From: Pseudomonadota bacterium
GTDB lineage: Bacteria > Pseudomonadota > Alphaproteobacteria > Rhizobiales > Xanthobacteraceae
DNA: 64,000 nt
Assembly: GCA_023404705.1 (NCBI GenBank)
Contig: JAEYAU010000022.1
Location: 1 to 64,000 of the forward strand
Direction: 5' to 3'
Shown: positions 24,470 through 33,549 of the stretch, piece by piece
Numbering within the stretch: position 1 is the first letter of the stretch
Layout: the number at the start of each line of letters is the position of its first letter
Notes under the pieces: generated by a model
What the model saw: only the letters and a program-made list of their open reading frames with translations
Database searches by the model: none
Told to the model about the DNA's origin: nothing
Program-made: the position numbers and the translations under genes

Positions 24470-25336
24470 ATGCGCAGCGTCGTCGTCACCGGAGCCTCGA
24501 CCGGGATCGGCTGGAGCACCGCCAAGGTGCTCCTCGCGGGCGGCTTCCATGTCTTCGGCAGCGTGCGCCGCGCCGAGGATGCAGCGCGGCTGACGGCGGA
24601 GCTCGGCGCCGGCTTCACGCCGCTCACGTTCGACGTCACTGACGAGCCTGCCGTCGCGGCTGCCGCGCAGACCGTGCGCGCGGCGCTGCAGGGGACCCGG
24701 CTCGCCGGCCTGGTGAACAATGCCGGGGTCGCCGTGCCGGGGCCGCTGCTGGAATTGCCCGTCGCGGACTTCCGGCGCCAGATCGAAATCAACCTCACGG
24801 GCCAGCTGATCGTCACTCAGGCCTTCGCGCCGCTGCTCGGGACGGAGGCGAGCCTCTCGGGCCCGCCGGGCCGGATCGTCATGATGAGCTCGGTTTCGGG
24901 CCGGCGCGGCATGCCGTTCCTGGCGCCCTATTCGGCCTCCAAGCACGCGCTGGAGGGCCTCTCGGAGAGCCTGCGGCGCGAGCTGATGCTGTTCGGCATC
25001 GATGTGATCCTGGTGGCGCCCGGCGCCATCGCGACGCCGATCTGGGGCAAGGCCGAGGCGATCGACATCGAGCCTTACCGGGGATCGCCCTGGTATGCGG
25101 CCGCCCAGAAGGCCCAGGAGATGATGGTGGGCCTCGGCAAGGGCGGGCTGCCGCCCGAGCGGGTGGGCGAGGTCGTGCTGCAGGCGCTCACGGCTGCGCG
25201 CCCGAAGGTCCGCTACGAGATCCGGCCGGACCGGTTGACCGGGCTCGTTTTTGGGCTGCTGCCCCGGCGCATGCTCGACCGGGCGATCGGCAAGCGGCTC
25301 GGCCTCTCGGATCCCAAGAACCTAAACAAGGGCTGA
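24470..25336 (+). CDS. SDR family oxidoreductase
   Basis: This 288-residue short-chain dehydrogenase/reductase is of the classical type. The NAD(P) motif TGASTGIG is at 7-14, NNAG occurs in LAGLVNNAGVAVPG, Ser is in RIVMMSSVSGRRG, and the catalytic Tyr/Lys are in APYSASKHALEGLSESLR. The extended C-terminal helix-rich part and PGAIATPIW resemble the sub-group related to retinol/17-beta-hydroxysteroid type dehydrogenases. The substrate is unknown and the gene stands alone after element C. Confidence 0.88.
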   Translation: MRSVVVTGASTGIGWSTAKVLLAGGFHVFGSVRRAEDAARLTAELGAGFTPLTFDVTDEPAVAAAAQTVRAALQGTRLAGLVNNAGVAVPGPLLELPVADFRRQIEINLTGQLIVTQAFAPLLGTEASLSGPPGRIVMMSSVSGRRGMPFLAPYSASKHALEGLSESLRRELMLFGIDVILVAPGAIATPIWGKAEAIDIEPYRGSPWYAAAQKAQEMMVGLGKGGLPPERVGEVVLQALTAARPKVRYEIRPDRLTGLVFGLLPRRMLDRAIGKRLGLSDPKNLNKG

Positions 25337-25456
25337 AGAGGCGCGGGCCGACAGGGTCCGGCGTCGCCCGCCCTTGCCATGACACATTTGTTACAGTTTG
25401 ATGACATCGACCCGTAGCCCAAGCGTTTCCTCAGGGCGCGGCCGCCGCGTCCGTTC

Positions 25457-27175
25457 ATGCCTCCCGCCCTCGCGTTCATTGATCGCCGGCTTCTCCCTCG
25501 TGATGCGCTGGCGCGCCACGGCAGGGCGCGCATCGCGCTGATCGTGACCATCCATCTCGTGGCCGCAGTCGTGATGTGGCTCACCGAGGACACGCTCGTC
25601 GACATGGTGGCCTTCGCGCTGAGCTGGGGCGTGCTCAATTTCATATTTCTCATGCTGCTGCGCCGGCCCGTGCTCGCCGGCGCGCTTTCGCTCTCCCTCG
25701 TCGTTCTGCTGATCCTGCTGTCGCAGCTCAAGCACAGTGTGTTGTTCCTGACGGTCAACTTCGTCGACCTGCTGATCATCGATTCCGATACGTTCGGCTT
25801 CCTGCTGACCGTGGTTCCAGGCTTGCACCTGAAGGTGCTGATCGGCGTCGTGCTGGGATCGATCGCTCTCGCCGCGATCTGGTGGCTCGACTCGTTCCGC
25901 GTGCGGATCCGCAGCGCCATGCTCGGGTGCGGCGTGTGTCTCCTCGGTCTCGGCGGCCTATCCTTCTCGGTCGACAGCGATCCTTACAATGACTGGTATG
26001 CGGGCCAATATTTCTCGAAGTTCGCCCGCTCGGGCGTAGTGGCGCTCACCGACTACGTGACGCGCGGCATTCTCGAGGCCGATGCAAATGTGACCGAGCA
26101 GCTCAAAGGCACGCCAGCGCTCGGTGACGCGGGCTGCACCACGGCGCACAAGCGGCCGAACATCGTCATGGTGTTCGATGAGTCCAGCTTCGACATTACG
26201 TCGCTGCCGAACATGCGCGTTCCGGCCGGCTACAAGGATCATTTCCTCTCGGCCGACGGCAAGGCGCGCTCGCTGATCGTCGAGGGCGTGGGAGGCCCGA
26301 GCTGGTTCACCGAGTACAACGTGCTCACGGGACTGTCGGTGCGCTCCTATGGTCGGTTCGCGGATTTCGTCACCCGCATCGCGGCCGGGCGCGTCGAGCG
26401 CGGGCTGCCGCAGACGCTGCGGCGCTGCGGCTACAAGACCTACAGCCTCTACTCCTACATGGGTGCATTTCTGAGCGCGCGCCGCTTCCACACCACGACC
26501 GGCATCGAGCACTTCCTCGACTCGAAAGATCTCGGCGCCAAGGGCGTCGAGCCTGACAGCTTCTACTACGATGCGGCGGCCGGAATTCTTGCGCGCGAGC
26601 GGGGCAGCCAGCCGCTGTTCCTGATGGTCTATACGCTCGCCAACCACTTCCCGTGGGACTACCGCTTCCGCCCGGATCTGACGCCGAGCTGGCGCGACCT
26701 CGGCAATGTCAGCGAGGCCGACGAGTACATTCGCCGCCAGATGCTGAGCAAGCAGAACTATGCGGAGTTCGTCGCGCAGCTGAAGCGCGAGTTTCCGGAC
26801 GAGCCCTTCCTGATCGTACGCTTCGGCGATCATCAGCCGGCCTTCGCGCGCAAGCTGATCAACCCGAAATACGACGAATCCTTCCTGATGCGGCAGATCG
26901 CGGCCAACGATCAGCGCTTCCTCACGACCTATTATGCGGTCGACGCCGTCAACTTCACGCCGCGCGACCTCAGCCTCGCGACCGACACGCTCGATGCGCC
27001 TTATCTGCCGCTGGTGGTGCTGGAGGCGGCCGGGCTGCCGCTCGACGCAACCTTCACGGAGCAGAAGCGCATCCTGCAGGAGTGCCGCGGCCTGTTCTAT
27101 CGCTGCCATGGCGGCGCCGAGGCGCGGCGGTTCAACCGGCTGTTGATCAATGCCGGCCTGATCAAAGGCCTGTAG
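25457..27175 (+). CDS. Membrane sulfatase-fold protein (LtaS / phosphoglycerol-transferase-like)
   Basis: This 572-residue protein has five or so N-terminal membrane helices (to ~175), then a large extracytoplasmic alkaline-phosphatase/sulfatase-fold domain. Metal-site landmarks are NIVMVFDESS (Glu242) and RFGDHQP (Asp458-His459). The position of the LtaS nucleophile threonine is occupied by Ser282 in GPSWFTEYNVLTG. The architecture is like lipoteichoic-acid synthase, OpgB and phosphoethanolamine transferases, so it probably moves a phospho-alcohol head group from a lipid to an envelope glycan, or hydrolyses one. The exact reaction is unknown. No good ribosome site precedes the ATG. Confidence 0.8.
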   Translation: MPPALAFIDRRLLPRDALARHGRARIALIVTIHLVAAVVMWLTEDTLVDMVAFALSWGVLNFIFLMLLRRPVLAGALSLSLVVLLILLSQLKHSVLFLTVNFVDLLIIDSDTFGFLLTVVPGLHLKVLIGVVLGSIALAAIWWLDSFRVRIRSAMLGCGVCLLGLGGLSFSVDSDPYNDWYAGQYFSKFARSGVVALTDYVTRGILEADANVTEQLKGTPALGDAGCTTAHKRPNIVMVFDESSFDITSLPNMRVPAGYKDHFLSADGKARSLIVEGVGGPSWFTEYNVLTGLSVRSYGRFADFVTRIAAGRVERGLPQTLRRCGYKTYSLYSYMGAFLSARRFHTTTGIEHFLDSKDLGAKGVEPDSFYYDAAAGILARERGSQPLFLMVYTLANHFPWDYRFRPDLTPSWRDLGNVSEADEYIRRQMLSKQNYAEFVAQLKREFPDEPFLIVRFGDHQPAFARKLINPKYDESFLMRQIAANDQRFLTTYYAVDAVNFTPRDLSLATDTLDAPYLPLVVLEAAGLPLDATFTEQKRILQECRGLFYRCHGGAEARRFNRLLINAGLIKGL

Positions 27176-27273
27176 CGGCGCCGCAAGGTCGCACGCATGA
27201 AAGCTTGAATCTCCTCGCGGGGCCGCTAGTTTGCGCGGCGGGCGGGCAATGAGACCTGCCGAAGAGGGGACCG

Positions 27274-28119
27274 ATGAACGAGGGCGCGGCCAGCGCGAGG
27301 ACGACTGCTGCGCCCGAGCGCGGGCCCGCGGTCGCGCTGTCGGACGTGACGATCTCGTTCCGCCTCGCCACCGACACGAGCTACACGGCAGTCAAGGACG
27401 CTTCGCTCTCGGTCGCCGACGGCGAGTTCGTCTCCATCGTGGGCCCGACCGGGTGCGGCAAATCCACGCTGCTCAATGTGGCGGCCGGGCTGCTGGCGCC
27501 CAGCGCCGGCAAGGCCGCGATCTTCGGCACGCCGCTCAGCGGCCTCAACCGGCAAGCGGGCTATCTCTTCCAGGCCGAGGCGCTGTTTCCCTGGAAGACC
27601 GCGCGCGACAACGTGGCGATCGGCCTCGAGATCGCCGGAACGGCCAAAGCGGAGGCGCACAAGCGCGCCGACCAGTGGCTCGCGCGCGTGGGCTTAAGCG
27701 GCTTCGGCGGCCGTTATCCGCACATGCTCTCGGGCGGGCAGCGCAAGCGTGTCGGTCTCGCCCAGGTGCTGATCCGTGATCCCAAGATCCTGCTGATGGA
27801 CGAGCCGTTCGGCCCGCTCGACGCGCAGACGCGGCAGATCATGGGCAATCTGCTGCTCGATCTCTGGACCGCGGACCGCAAGGCCGTGCTGTTCGTCACC
27901 CACGATCTCGAGGAGGCGATCGCGCTGTCGGATCGCGTCGTGATCATGTCGGCAGGCCCGGCTGCGCGCATCATCGGCGACTGGAAGGTCGAGCTGCCGC
28001 GCCCGCGCGACATCGGCGAGGTGAAGCTCGATCCCGCCTTCCACCGGCTGCACCGCGAGATCTGGGACACGCTGAAGGAAGAGGTGCTCAAAGGCTACAT
28101 GCAGACGGGGGGCGGCTGA
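27274..28119 (+). CDS. NitT/TauT-type ABC transporter ATP-binding protein
   Basis: This 281-residue ATPase belongs to the nitrate/sulfonate/taurine-type importer family. Walker A is GPTGCGKST (near 57-65), the signature is LSGGQRKRVGLAQVLIRD (near 150-167), and Walker B is LLMDEPFGPLDAQTR (near 172-186), followed by the switch HDLEEAIALSDRV. The Q-loop segment is YLFQAEALFPWKTARDNV. Its TGA stop overlaps the permease start by one base. Family members import sulfonates, pyrimidine precursors or aromatic acids; the substrate here is not predictable. Confidence 0.92.
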   Translation: MNEGAASARTTAAPERGPAVALSDVTISFRLATDTSYTAVKDASLSVADGEFVSIVGPTGCGKSTLLNVAAGLLAPSAGKAAIFGTPLSGLNRQAGYLFQAEALFPWKTARDNVAIGLEIAGTAKAEAHKRADQWLARVGLSGFGGRYPHMLSGGQRKRVGLAQVLIRDPKILLMDEPFGPLDAQTRQIMGNLLLDLWTADRKAVLFVTHDLEEAIALSDRVVIMSAGPAARIIGDWKVELPRPRDIGEVKLDPAFHRLHREIWDTLKEEVLKGYMQTGGG

Positions 28120-28907
28120 TGTCGCGGACGACGCTCATCGCGCTCCAGGTTCTGGCCGCCGTCGTGTTCATCGGCATCTGGCACGTATTCACGACGGTGC
28201 CGATCTTCGGCGTGACGCTGCTGCCGCCGTTCTTCTTCTCGACCCCGGTGGACGTGGCAGCCCAGGTCTGGAAGTGGTTCGTCACCGGGACGATCTGGAA
28301 GCATCTCTGGGTGACGTTGCTGGAAGCGATGCTGGCCTTCGCGATCGGCTCGATCGGCGGCGTGCTGATCGGCTTCTGGTTCGCGCGCCAGCCGCTGATC
28401 GCGGCGGTGTTCGACCCTTACGTCAAGATGGCGAATGCGCTGCCGCGCGTGGTGCTGGCGCCGATCTTCACGCTGTGGCTCGGGCTCGGCATCTGGTCGA
28501 AGGTGGCGCTCGGCGTCACGCTGGTGTTCTTCATCGTCTTCTTCAACGTCTATCAGGGCGTGAAAGAAGTGAGCCCGACCGTGCTCGCGAATGCGCGCAT
28601 GCTCGGCATGAACGAGCGCCAGCTGATGCGCCACGTCTATTGGCCCTCGGCGCTGTCCTGGATGTTCTCATCGCTGCACACCTCGGTGGGCTTCGCCGTG
28701 GTGGGCGCGGTGGTGGGCGAGTATCTCGGCTCGGCGGCCGGGCTCGGCTATATCATCCAGCAGGCCGAAGGCGTGTTCGACGTCGCCGGCGTGTTTGCCG
28801 GCATGTTCGTGCTGGCGGTCTTCGTCATCGTGATCGACATGATCGTCACCATGATCGAGAAGCGGCTGCTGGTCTGGCGTCCCGCGGCCGCGGATACGCG
28901 GACCTGA
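28119..28907 (+). CDS. NitT/TauT-type ABC transporter permease
   Basis: This 262-residue inner-membrane permease has about six helices. The cytoplasmic ATPase-contact loop ANARMLGMNERQLMRHVYWP (EAA-like) lies near 152-171, and the family-typical LPRVVLAPIFTLWLGLGIWSK precedes it. It overlaps the ATPase gene by one base. The binding protein gene follows after a 108-base gap with its own promoter. Confidence 0.92.
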   Translation: MSRTTLIALQVLAAVVFIGIWHVFTTVPIFGVTLLPPFFFSTPVDVAAQVWKWFVTGTIWKHLWVTLLEAMLAFAIGSIGGVLIGFWFARQPLIAAVFDPYVKMANALPRVVLAPIFTLWLGLGIWSKVALGVTLVFFIVFFNVYQGVKEVSPTVLANARMLGMNERQLMRHVYWPSALSWMFSSLHTSVGFAVVGAVVGEYLGSAAGLGYIIQQAEGVFDVAGVFAGMFVLAVFVIVIDMIVTMIEKRLLVWRPAAADTRT

Positions 28908-28933
28908 CGCAGGTTCCATCAGCGCTGCGGTCT

Positions 28934-28962
28934 TTGCGAAATCGGGTGCGAAACCCTATAAG
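28934..28962 (+). promoter_or_regulatory. Probable sigma-70 promoter of the binding-protein gene
   Basis: TTGCGA (28934-28939) and TATAAG (28957-28962) are 17 bases apart. This would let the binding protein be made in excess over the ABC permease and ATPase. Confidence 0.65.
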
Positions 28963-29015
28963 AAATCCCACGAACGCGAATTAAGCCCACGATCAGGGCA
29001 ATCGGGAGGACGACG

Positions 29016-30044
29016 ATGAAACATTGGAAAGCAACTTCCGGCGCGCTTGCGCTGGCGCTCACTCTGGCCTTGGGGCAGGGCGATGCCGTGGCGCAGTCGA
29101 AACCGAAGGTGACGGTCGCGATCGGCGGCGCCGCGTGCCTGTGCTACCTGCCGACGGTCCTCGCCAAGCAACTCGGCGAATACGAGAAGGCCGGCGTCGA
29201 AGTCGAGATGGTGGACTTCAAGGGCGGTTCGCAGGCGCTGACCGCGGTGCTCGGCGGCAGCGCCGACGTCGTCTCGGGATATTTCGACCACACGGTCAAC
29301 CTCGCGGCGAAGAACCAGATCATGCAGTCGATCGTGGTCTACGACCGCTACCCGGGCTTCGCCCTCGTGGTGTCGCCGAAGCAGACCGGCACGATCAAGT
29401 CCGTGAAGGATCTCGCCGGCAAGGCCGTCGGCGTCAGCGCGCCGGGCTCCTCGACCGACTTCTTCCTCAAATATATCGCCAAGAAGAACGGCATGGATCC
29501 GACCTCCATCTCGGTCGTCGGCGTCGGCCTCGGCGCCACCGCGGTGGCCGCCATGGAGCAGGGCAAGGTCGATGCCGCCATCATGCTCGATCCGGCGCTC
29601 ACGCTGCTGCAGGGCAAATTCAAGGATCTGGTGATCCTGGCCGACACGCGCACGCAGAAGGACACACTCTCGGTGTTCGGCGGCGAGTATCCGGGCGGTG
29701 CGCTCTACACGCGCGCGGACTGGATCGACTCGCATCCGAAGGAGGCGCAGGCGCTCACGAACGCGATCGTCGCCACGCTCAAGTGGATCCACTCGCACAA
29801 GGCCGAAGAGATCATGGCGAAGATGCCGGAGGAGCTGGTCGGCAAGGACAAGGAGCTCTATCTGGCCGCGCTCAAGAACACGATCCCGATGTATTCCGAG
29901 ACCGGCCTGATGGATCCCAAGGGCGCGCAGGCCGTGCTCGCGGTGTTCAGCGAGTCCTCGCCGGCCGTCGCGCAGGCGAAGATCGACCTCTCCAAGACGT
30001 ACACGAACAAGTTCGTCGAGCAGGCGAGCAAGCCCTCGAACTGA
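29016..30044 (+). CDS. NitT/TauT-type ABC transporter substrate-binding protein
   Basis: This 342-residue periplasmic protein has a signal peptide (about residues 1-26, ending DAVAQ). The mature part resembles SsuA/TauA/ThiY-like proteins: a beta strand VTVAIGG, then LGEYEKAGVEVEMVDFKGG, SADVVSGYFDH and GVSAPGSSTDFFLKYIAKKN. The domain binds the substrate for the ABC permease and ATPase just upstream. A clear terminator follows at 30072. The ligand cannot be read; the early Cys pair (ACLCYLP) in the mature N-terminus is unusual for the family. Confidence 0.9.
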   Translation: MKHWKATSGALALALTLALGQGDAVAQSKPKVTVAIGGAACLCYLPTVLAKQLGEYEKAGVEVEMVDFKGGSQALTAVLGGSADVVSGYFDHTVNLAAKNQIMQSIVVYDRYPGFALVVSPKQTGTIKSVKDLAGKAVGVSAPGSSTDFFLKYIAKKNGMDPTSISVVGVGLGATAVAAMEQGKVDAAIMLDPALTLLQGKFKDLVILADTRTQKDTLSVFGGEYPGGALYTRADWIDSHPKEAQALTNAIVATLKWIHSHKAEEIMAKMPEELVGKDKELYLAALKNTIPMYSETGLMDPKGAQAVLAVFSESSPAVAQAKIDLSKTYTNKFVEQASKPSN

Positions 30045-30071
30045 CGGCGGTCTCTCCCGACAAATGCCGGC

Positions 30072-30102
30072 ACGGCCCCGCTCTGCGGGGCCGTTGTCGT
30101 TT
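30072..30102 (+). terminator. Intrinsic terminator after the ABC transporter
   Basis: A perfect 10-bp stem (ACGGCCCCGC with GCGGGGCCGT), loop TCT, then a T-rich tail (TGTCGTTT). Confidence 0.8.
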
Positions 30103-30135
30103 GAACGCCCTGCCGGGCCGGAGCGACGAAGGCTC

Positions 30136-30951
30136 ATGGATGACCGCGTCGACATCGATGCCGTGATCGACAAGGCCTATGAGGTGTTCGGCCGCTACCG
30201 GCTGGGCGGACGGATCATCGTATGCAGGTGTCCGTCCTGCGTCGCGCCGCAGGTCGAGCAGGCCCTGATCAAGACTCCCTTGCACGAGCTGACCGCGACC
30301 ACACTCGCCGAATACACGGGCTCCGCCCACGAGTGGGACGGCAAGGTGGAGGACGACCTCAAATATTTTCTGCCGCGCTACTTCGAATTGATTGCGCTCG
30401 GCGAGGTGCCGAGCACGACCGGAGTCGAGACGTGCCTGCGGCGCCTCTCCCACGCAAATTACCGGGCGACCTGGCCCGATGCCGAGGCGAAGGCAGTCGA
30501 CGATGCGTTCGTCGCGCTGCTGCGGCTGGCGCTCGAAGTGCCGCCTCGCGACGATCACGATGAGCTGCCGACCTACGATTCGGACGCGGCCGAGGACCTG
30601 ATCTGCATGGTGGCCTTCGCGCAGGGCGACGTCGGCATGATGCTGGCGGCGTGGGAGAAGGAGCGCACCCGCAATGCCGATCTGCATCTCGCCAACATCA
30701 TCGGAAATGCCCGCTGGCCCCGCCTGCGCAACACCGCCTGGTACGAGCTGCGCGAGCCGCGCGTGACGGCGGAAGCCGAACGGGTCGTGAACTGGCTGCT
30801 GCACGAGGACCAGGCGGCTCGCCTGGAGCAGGCATGCCTTGCGGAGCAGGATCCGAAGATGGCCGAGCTCTTGTCCTTCGCGGAAGGCATGGTGTGGACG
30901 GAGATGGCCCGGCACGGACGCAGCGATCATCCGGGTCGATCCAACCAGTAA
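30136..30951 (+). CDS. Conserved hypothetical protein with CxCxxC motif
   Basis: This 271-residue soluble, acidic and mostly helical protein begins MDDRVDIDAVIDKAYEVFG. An early CRCPSC motif (near 35-40) could bind a metal ion. Short conserved-looking blocks follow (LKYFLPRYFELIALGEVPS, ERVVNWLLHEDQAARLEQAC). I do not recognise a named family, though similar unnamed proteins occur in Rhizobiales. ATG 30136 was chosen because upstream codons overlap the terminator of the ABC cluster. It is followed closely by pdxY but no functional link is evident. Confidence 0.65.
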   Translation: MDDRVDIDAVIDKAYEVFGRYRLGGRIIVCRCPSCVAPQVEQALIKTPLHELTATTLAEYTGSAHEWDGKVEDDLKYFLPRYFELIALGEVPSTTGVETCLRRLSHANYRATWPDAEAKAVDDAFVALLRLALEVPPRDDHDELPTYDSDAAEDLICMVAFAQGDVGMMLAAWEKERTRNADLHLANIIGNARWPRLRNTAWYELREPRVTAEAERVVNWLLHEDQAARLEQACLAEQDPKMAELLSFAEGMVWTEMARHGRSDHPGRSNQ

Positions 30952-31022
30952 GTTGAATTCATTTGTCGGTCGCGATTGCGCGGGGTACGCGTAAGGCTCC
31001 ACGAACCCGCGCGTGCACTTCC

Positions 31023-31871
31023 GTGAACCTGCTCTCCATCCAGTCCCATGTCGCCTACGGCCATGTCGGCAATGCCGCGGCGGTGTTCCCGCTGCAGCGG
31101 CTCGGTGTCGAGGTGTGGCCGATCCATACCGTGCAGTTCTCCAATCACACGGGCTACGGCGCGTGGAAGGGGCGCGTGTTCGACGCGGGCATGATCGGCG
31201 AGGTCGTCGAAGGCATCGCGGAGCGTGGCGTGCTCGGCACCTGCGACGGCGTGATCTCGGGCTATATGGGCGCGGCCGAGATCGGCGAGGCGATCCTGGC
31301 CGCGGTCGCGCGCGTGCGCGCCGCCAATCGCAACGCGCGCTACTGCTGCGATCCGGTGATCGGCGATGTGGGCCGCGGCATCTTCGTGCGGCCGGGAATT
31401 CCGGAGTTCATGCGCGATCGCGCCGTGCCGACGGCCGACGTGATCACGCCGAACCAGTTCGAGCTCGACTTCCTGTCCGGGCGCACCACGGCGACGCGCC
31501 AGGACGCGCTCTCCGCTATTGCGGCGGTGCACGAGCTCGGGCCGCGCGCGATCCTGGTGACGTCATTGCACACCGACGAGACACCCGCTGACGCGATCGA
31601 CCTCATCGCCTCGGACGAGGATGGCCGCTATCGCGTCCGCACGCCCAAGCTGCCGATCTCGGTGAATGGCGCCGGCGATGCGATAGCGGCGCTGTTCTTC
31701 GCGCACTATCTGGCGAGCGGCTCCGCCGCCGAAGCGCTCGCGCGGGCGGCGTCGTCCGTCTTCGGCCTGCTCAAGCGCACATCGGATGCCGGCTCGCGCG
31801 AGATCCTGCTGGTCGAGGCGCAGGACGAGTTCATCTCGCCGAGCCGCGAATTCCGTCCCGAGCCGATCTGA
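31023..31871 (+). CDS. pdxY: Pyridoxal kinase
   Basis: PdxY phosphorylates pyridoxal to pyridoxal 5'-phosphate in the B6 salvage pathway. The protein (282 residues from this start) shows LLSIQSHVAYGHVGNAAAVF at the N-terminus, the TGYGAWKG lid segment, CDPVIGDVGRGIFV, ADVITPNQFELDFLSG, and the ATP/anion-hole motif ISVNGAGDAIAALFF. GTG at 31023 gives the normal family N-terminus (MNLLSIQS); a TTG at 30963 would add 20 residues without similarity. No good ribosome site is visible for either start. Confidence 0.93.
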   Translation: MNLLSIQSHVAYGHVGNAAAVFPLQRLGVEVWPIHTVQFSNHTGYGAWKGRVFDAGMIGEVVEGIAERGVLGTCDGVISGYMGAAEIGEAILAAVARVRAANRNARYCCDPVIGDVGRGIFVRPGIPEFMRDRAVPTADVITPNQFELDFLSGRTTATRQDALSAIAAVHELGPRAILVTSLHTDETPADAIDLIASDEDGRYRVRTPKLPISVNGAGDAIAALFFAHYLASGSAAEALARAASSVFGLLKRTSDAGSREILLVEAQDEFISPSREFRPEPI

Positions 31872-31881
31872 GGAGCAATCC

Positions 31882-32778
31882 ATGAAACGCCGCTTCGTCA
31901 CGCTCGATGTGTTCACGAACAAGCGCTTCGTCGGCAACCCGCTTGCCGTGGTGCTCGATGCCGAAGGTCTCGACACGACCACGATGCAGACCATCGCGCG
32001 CGAGTTCAATCATCCCGAGACCGTATTCGTGTTGCCGCCGGCGGACGGGAAGCACCTCGCGAAGCTACGCATCTTCACGCCGGCCGCCGAGCTGCCTTTC
32101 GCGGGACATCCGACGGTCGGCACAGCGGTGCTGCTCGGTCGGCTCGACGGCGGCAAGACGGGGTCCTTCATCGTCGAGGAGGGCGTCGGTCCCGTGACGT
32201 GTGTCGTCGAAGAGATGACCGCGGATGGCGGGCGCGCGCGCTTCGACCTGCCCAAGCTTCCGGCACCCACGGAGGGCGCACCCGATGCCGCCGCGGCCGC
32301 TGCGGGTCTCGGGCTCGCACCTGCCGAGATCGGCTTCGATGGCATCGCGCCGTCCGCGTGGTCGGCGGGACTTGCCTTCAACTTCGTTCCGGTCGCGGGC
32401 CTCGAACCGATCGGCCGCTGCCGCCCACAGCCCGGGCGCTTCGACGATGCCTTCGGCAAGGCGGGTCCCGCCAAGGCCTATGTGTTCTGCCGCGAGACCG
32501 CCGAGAAGGGTCACGACTTCCATGCGCGCATGTTCGCGCCCGCCATGGGCATCACGGAGGACCCGGCCACCGGATCGGCGGCCGCGGCCTTCGGAGGGCT
32601 CATCGTCGCGCAGGGGAAATCTGGCGACGGCGAGCATCGCATCCGCATCGAGCAGGGCTACGAGATGGGCCGGCCGAGCCTGATCGAGCTGACGCTCGAC
32701 GTGCGCGGCGGCAAGCTGGCGGCAGCCGCGATCGGCGGCGGCGCCGTGGTCGCGACCGAAGGCACGATCGAGGCTTGA
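31882..32778 (+). CDS. PhzF family isomerase
   Basis: This 298-residue enzyme belongs to the PhzF (phenazine biosynthesis/epimerase-like) family with a diaminopimelate-epimerase fold. The N-terminal DVFTNKRFVGNPLAVV, the catalytic Glu in FNHPETVFVLPP (near 45), PFAGHPTVGTAVLLG, and the second-half GITEDPATGSAAAAFGG are all present. No other phenazine genes are near, so it likely isomerises an unknown metabolite. AGGAG lies 7 bases before the ATG, 10 bases after pdxY, so the two are co-transcribed. Confidence 0.92.
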   Translation: MKRRFVTLDVFTNKRFVGNPLAVVLDAEGLDTTTMQTIAREFNHPETVFVLPPADGKHLAKLRIFTPAAELPFAGHPTVGTAVLLGRLDGGKTGSFIVEEGVGPVTCVVEEMTADGGRARFDLPKLPAPTEGAPDAAAAAAGLGLAPAEIGFDGIAPSAWSAGLAFNFVPVAGLEPIGRCRPQPGRFDDAFGKAGPAKAYVFCRETAEKGHDFHARMFAPAMGITEDPATGSAAAAFGGLIVAQGKSGDGEHRIRIEQGYEMGRPSLIELTLDVRGGKLAAAAIGGGAVVATEGTIEA

Positions 32779-32809
32779 CCGGCGTGTAGCTGTTGCGCCA
32801 CTTGGCCGG

Positions 32810-33511
32810 ATGACCGAGCTCTCCATCATCCGCCTCGCACGTCTGTCGCTCACCTTTGTGCCCAAAGCCTGGGCCTTCGCGCATGAGCGACGGTCCGAGA
32901 TCGACGCCTACTTCGCGGGGCTGCAGGAGAAGAAGCCGAAGCTCTACAACGGCCGCGTGCTGCTCTTGCGCGACGCGACGCTCTCCGACGACGTGCTGCG
33001 CGGCGCATGCTTCGAGACCGACTATGCGAGCTTCCTGGCCTGGCGCGACTGGGGCTTTCCGGACCCGATGGTCCGCAACTGCTTCGCCATGGGCGCGCTC
33101 CGCACCGCGGACGGCGCCTTCCTGCTCGGCGTGATGGGACCACACACGGCCAATGCGGGCCGCACCTACTTTCCGGCCGGCACGCCGGACCCCAACGACG
33201 TGCGTGCCGACGGCACGGTGGATCTGGAGGGCAGCGTCGTCCGCGAGCTCGGCGAAGAGACCGGTCTTTCGCCGCGTGACTACAGCATGGAGCCTGGCTG
33301 GACTCTGGTGCCGGCCGGGCCGCGTTACGCGCTGTTCAAGGTGCTGCAAGCTCAGGAGTCCGCCGAGGTGCTGCAGCGCCGGGTGCTCGATTATCTCGCC
33401 GCAGAGGACGAGCCGGAGCTCGCGGACGTGCATCTCGTGCGCAGCCCCGCGGATCTCAATTCCGAGATCCCGCCCTTCGCTGAAGCCTTCATCCGGCACA
33501 TGTGGCGATGA
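32810..33511 (+). CDS. Nudix hydrolase
   Basis: This 233-residue protein has a Nudix box in its centre (DLEGSVVRELGEETGLSP, near 140-157, containing the REx2EExG core). The N-terminal ~100 residues (AHERRSEIDAYFAGLQEKKP, LYNGRVLLLRD) resemble the unnamed Nudix subgroup with an added domain that is found in alphaproteobacteria. It probably hydrolyses a nucleoside diphosphate derivative; the substrate is unknown. It starts 31 bases after the PhzF gene. Confidence 0.85.
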   Translation: MTELSIIRLARLSLTFVPKAWAFAHERRSEIDAYFAGLQEKKPKLYNGRVLLLRDATLSDDVLRGACFETDYASFLAWRDWGFPDPMVRNCFAMGALRTADGAFLLGVMGPHTANAGRTYFPAGTPDPNDVRADGTVDLEGSVVRELGEETGLSPRDYSMEPGWTLVPAGPRYALFKVLQAQESAEVLQRRVLDYLAAEDEPELADVHLVRSPADLNSEIPPFAEAFIRHMWR

Positions 33512-33549
33512 GGCTTGCCAAGTGGCGCGCCGCAGCGTGAACTGTCGCG

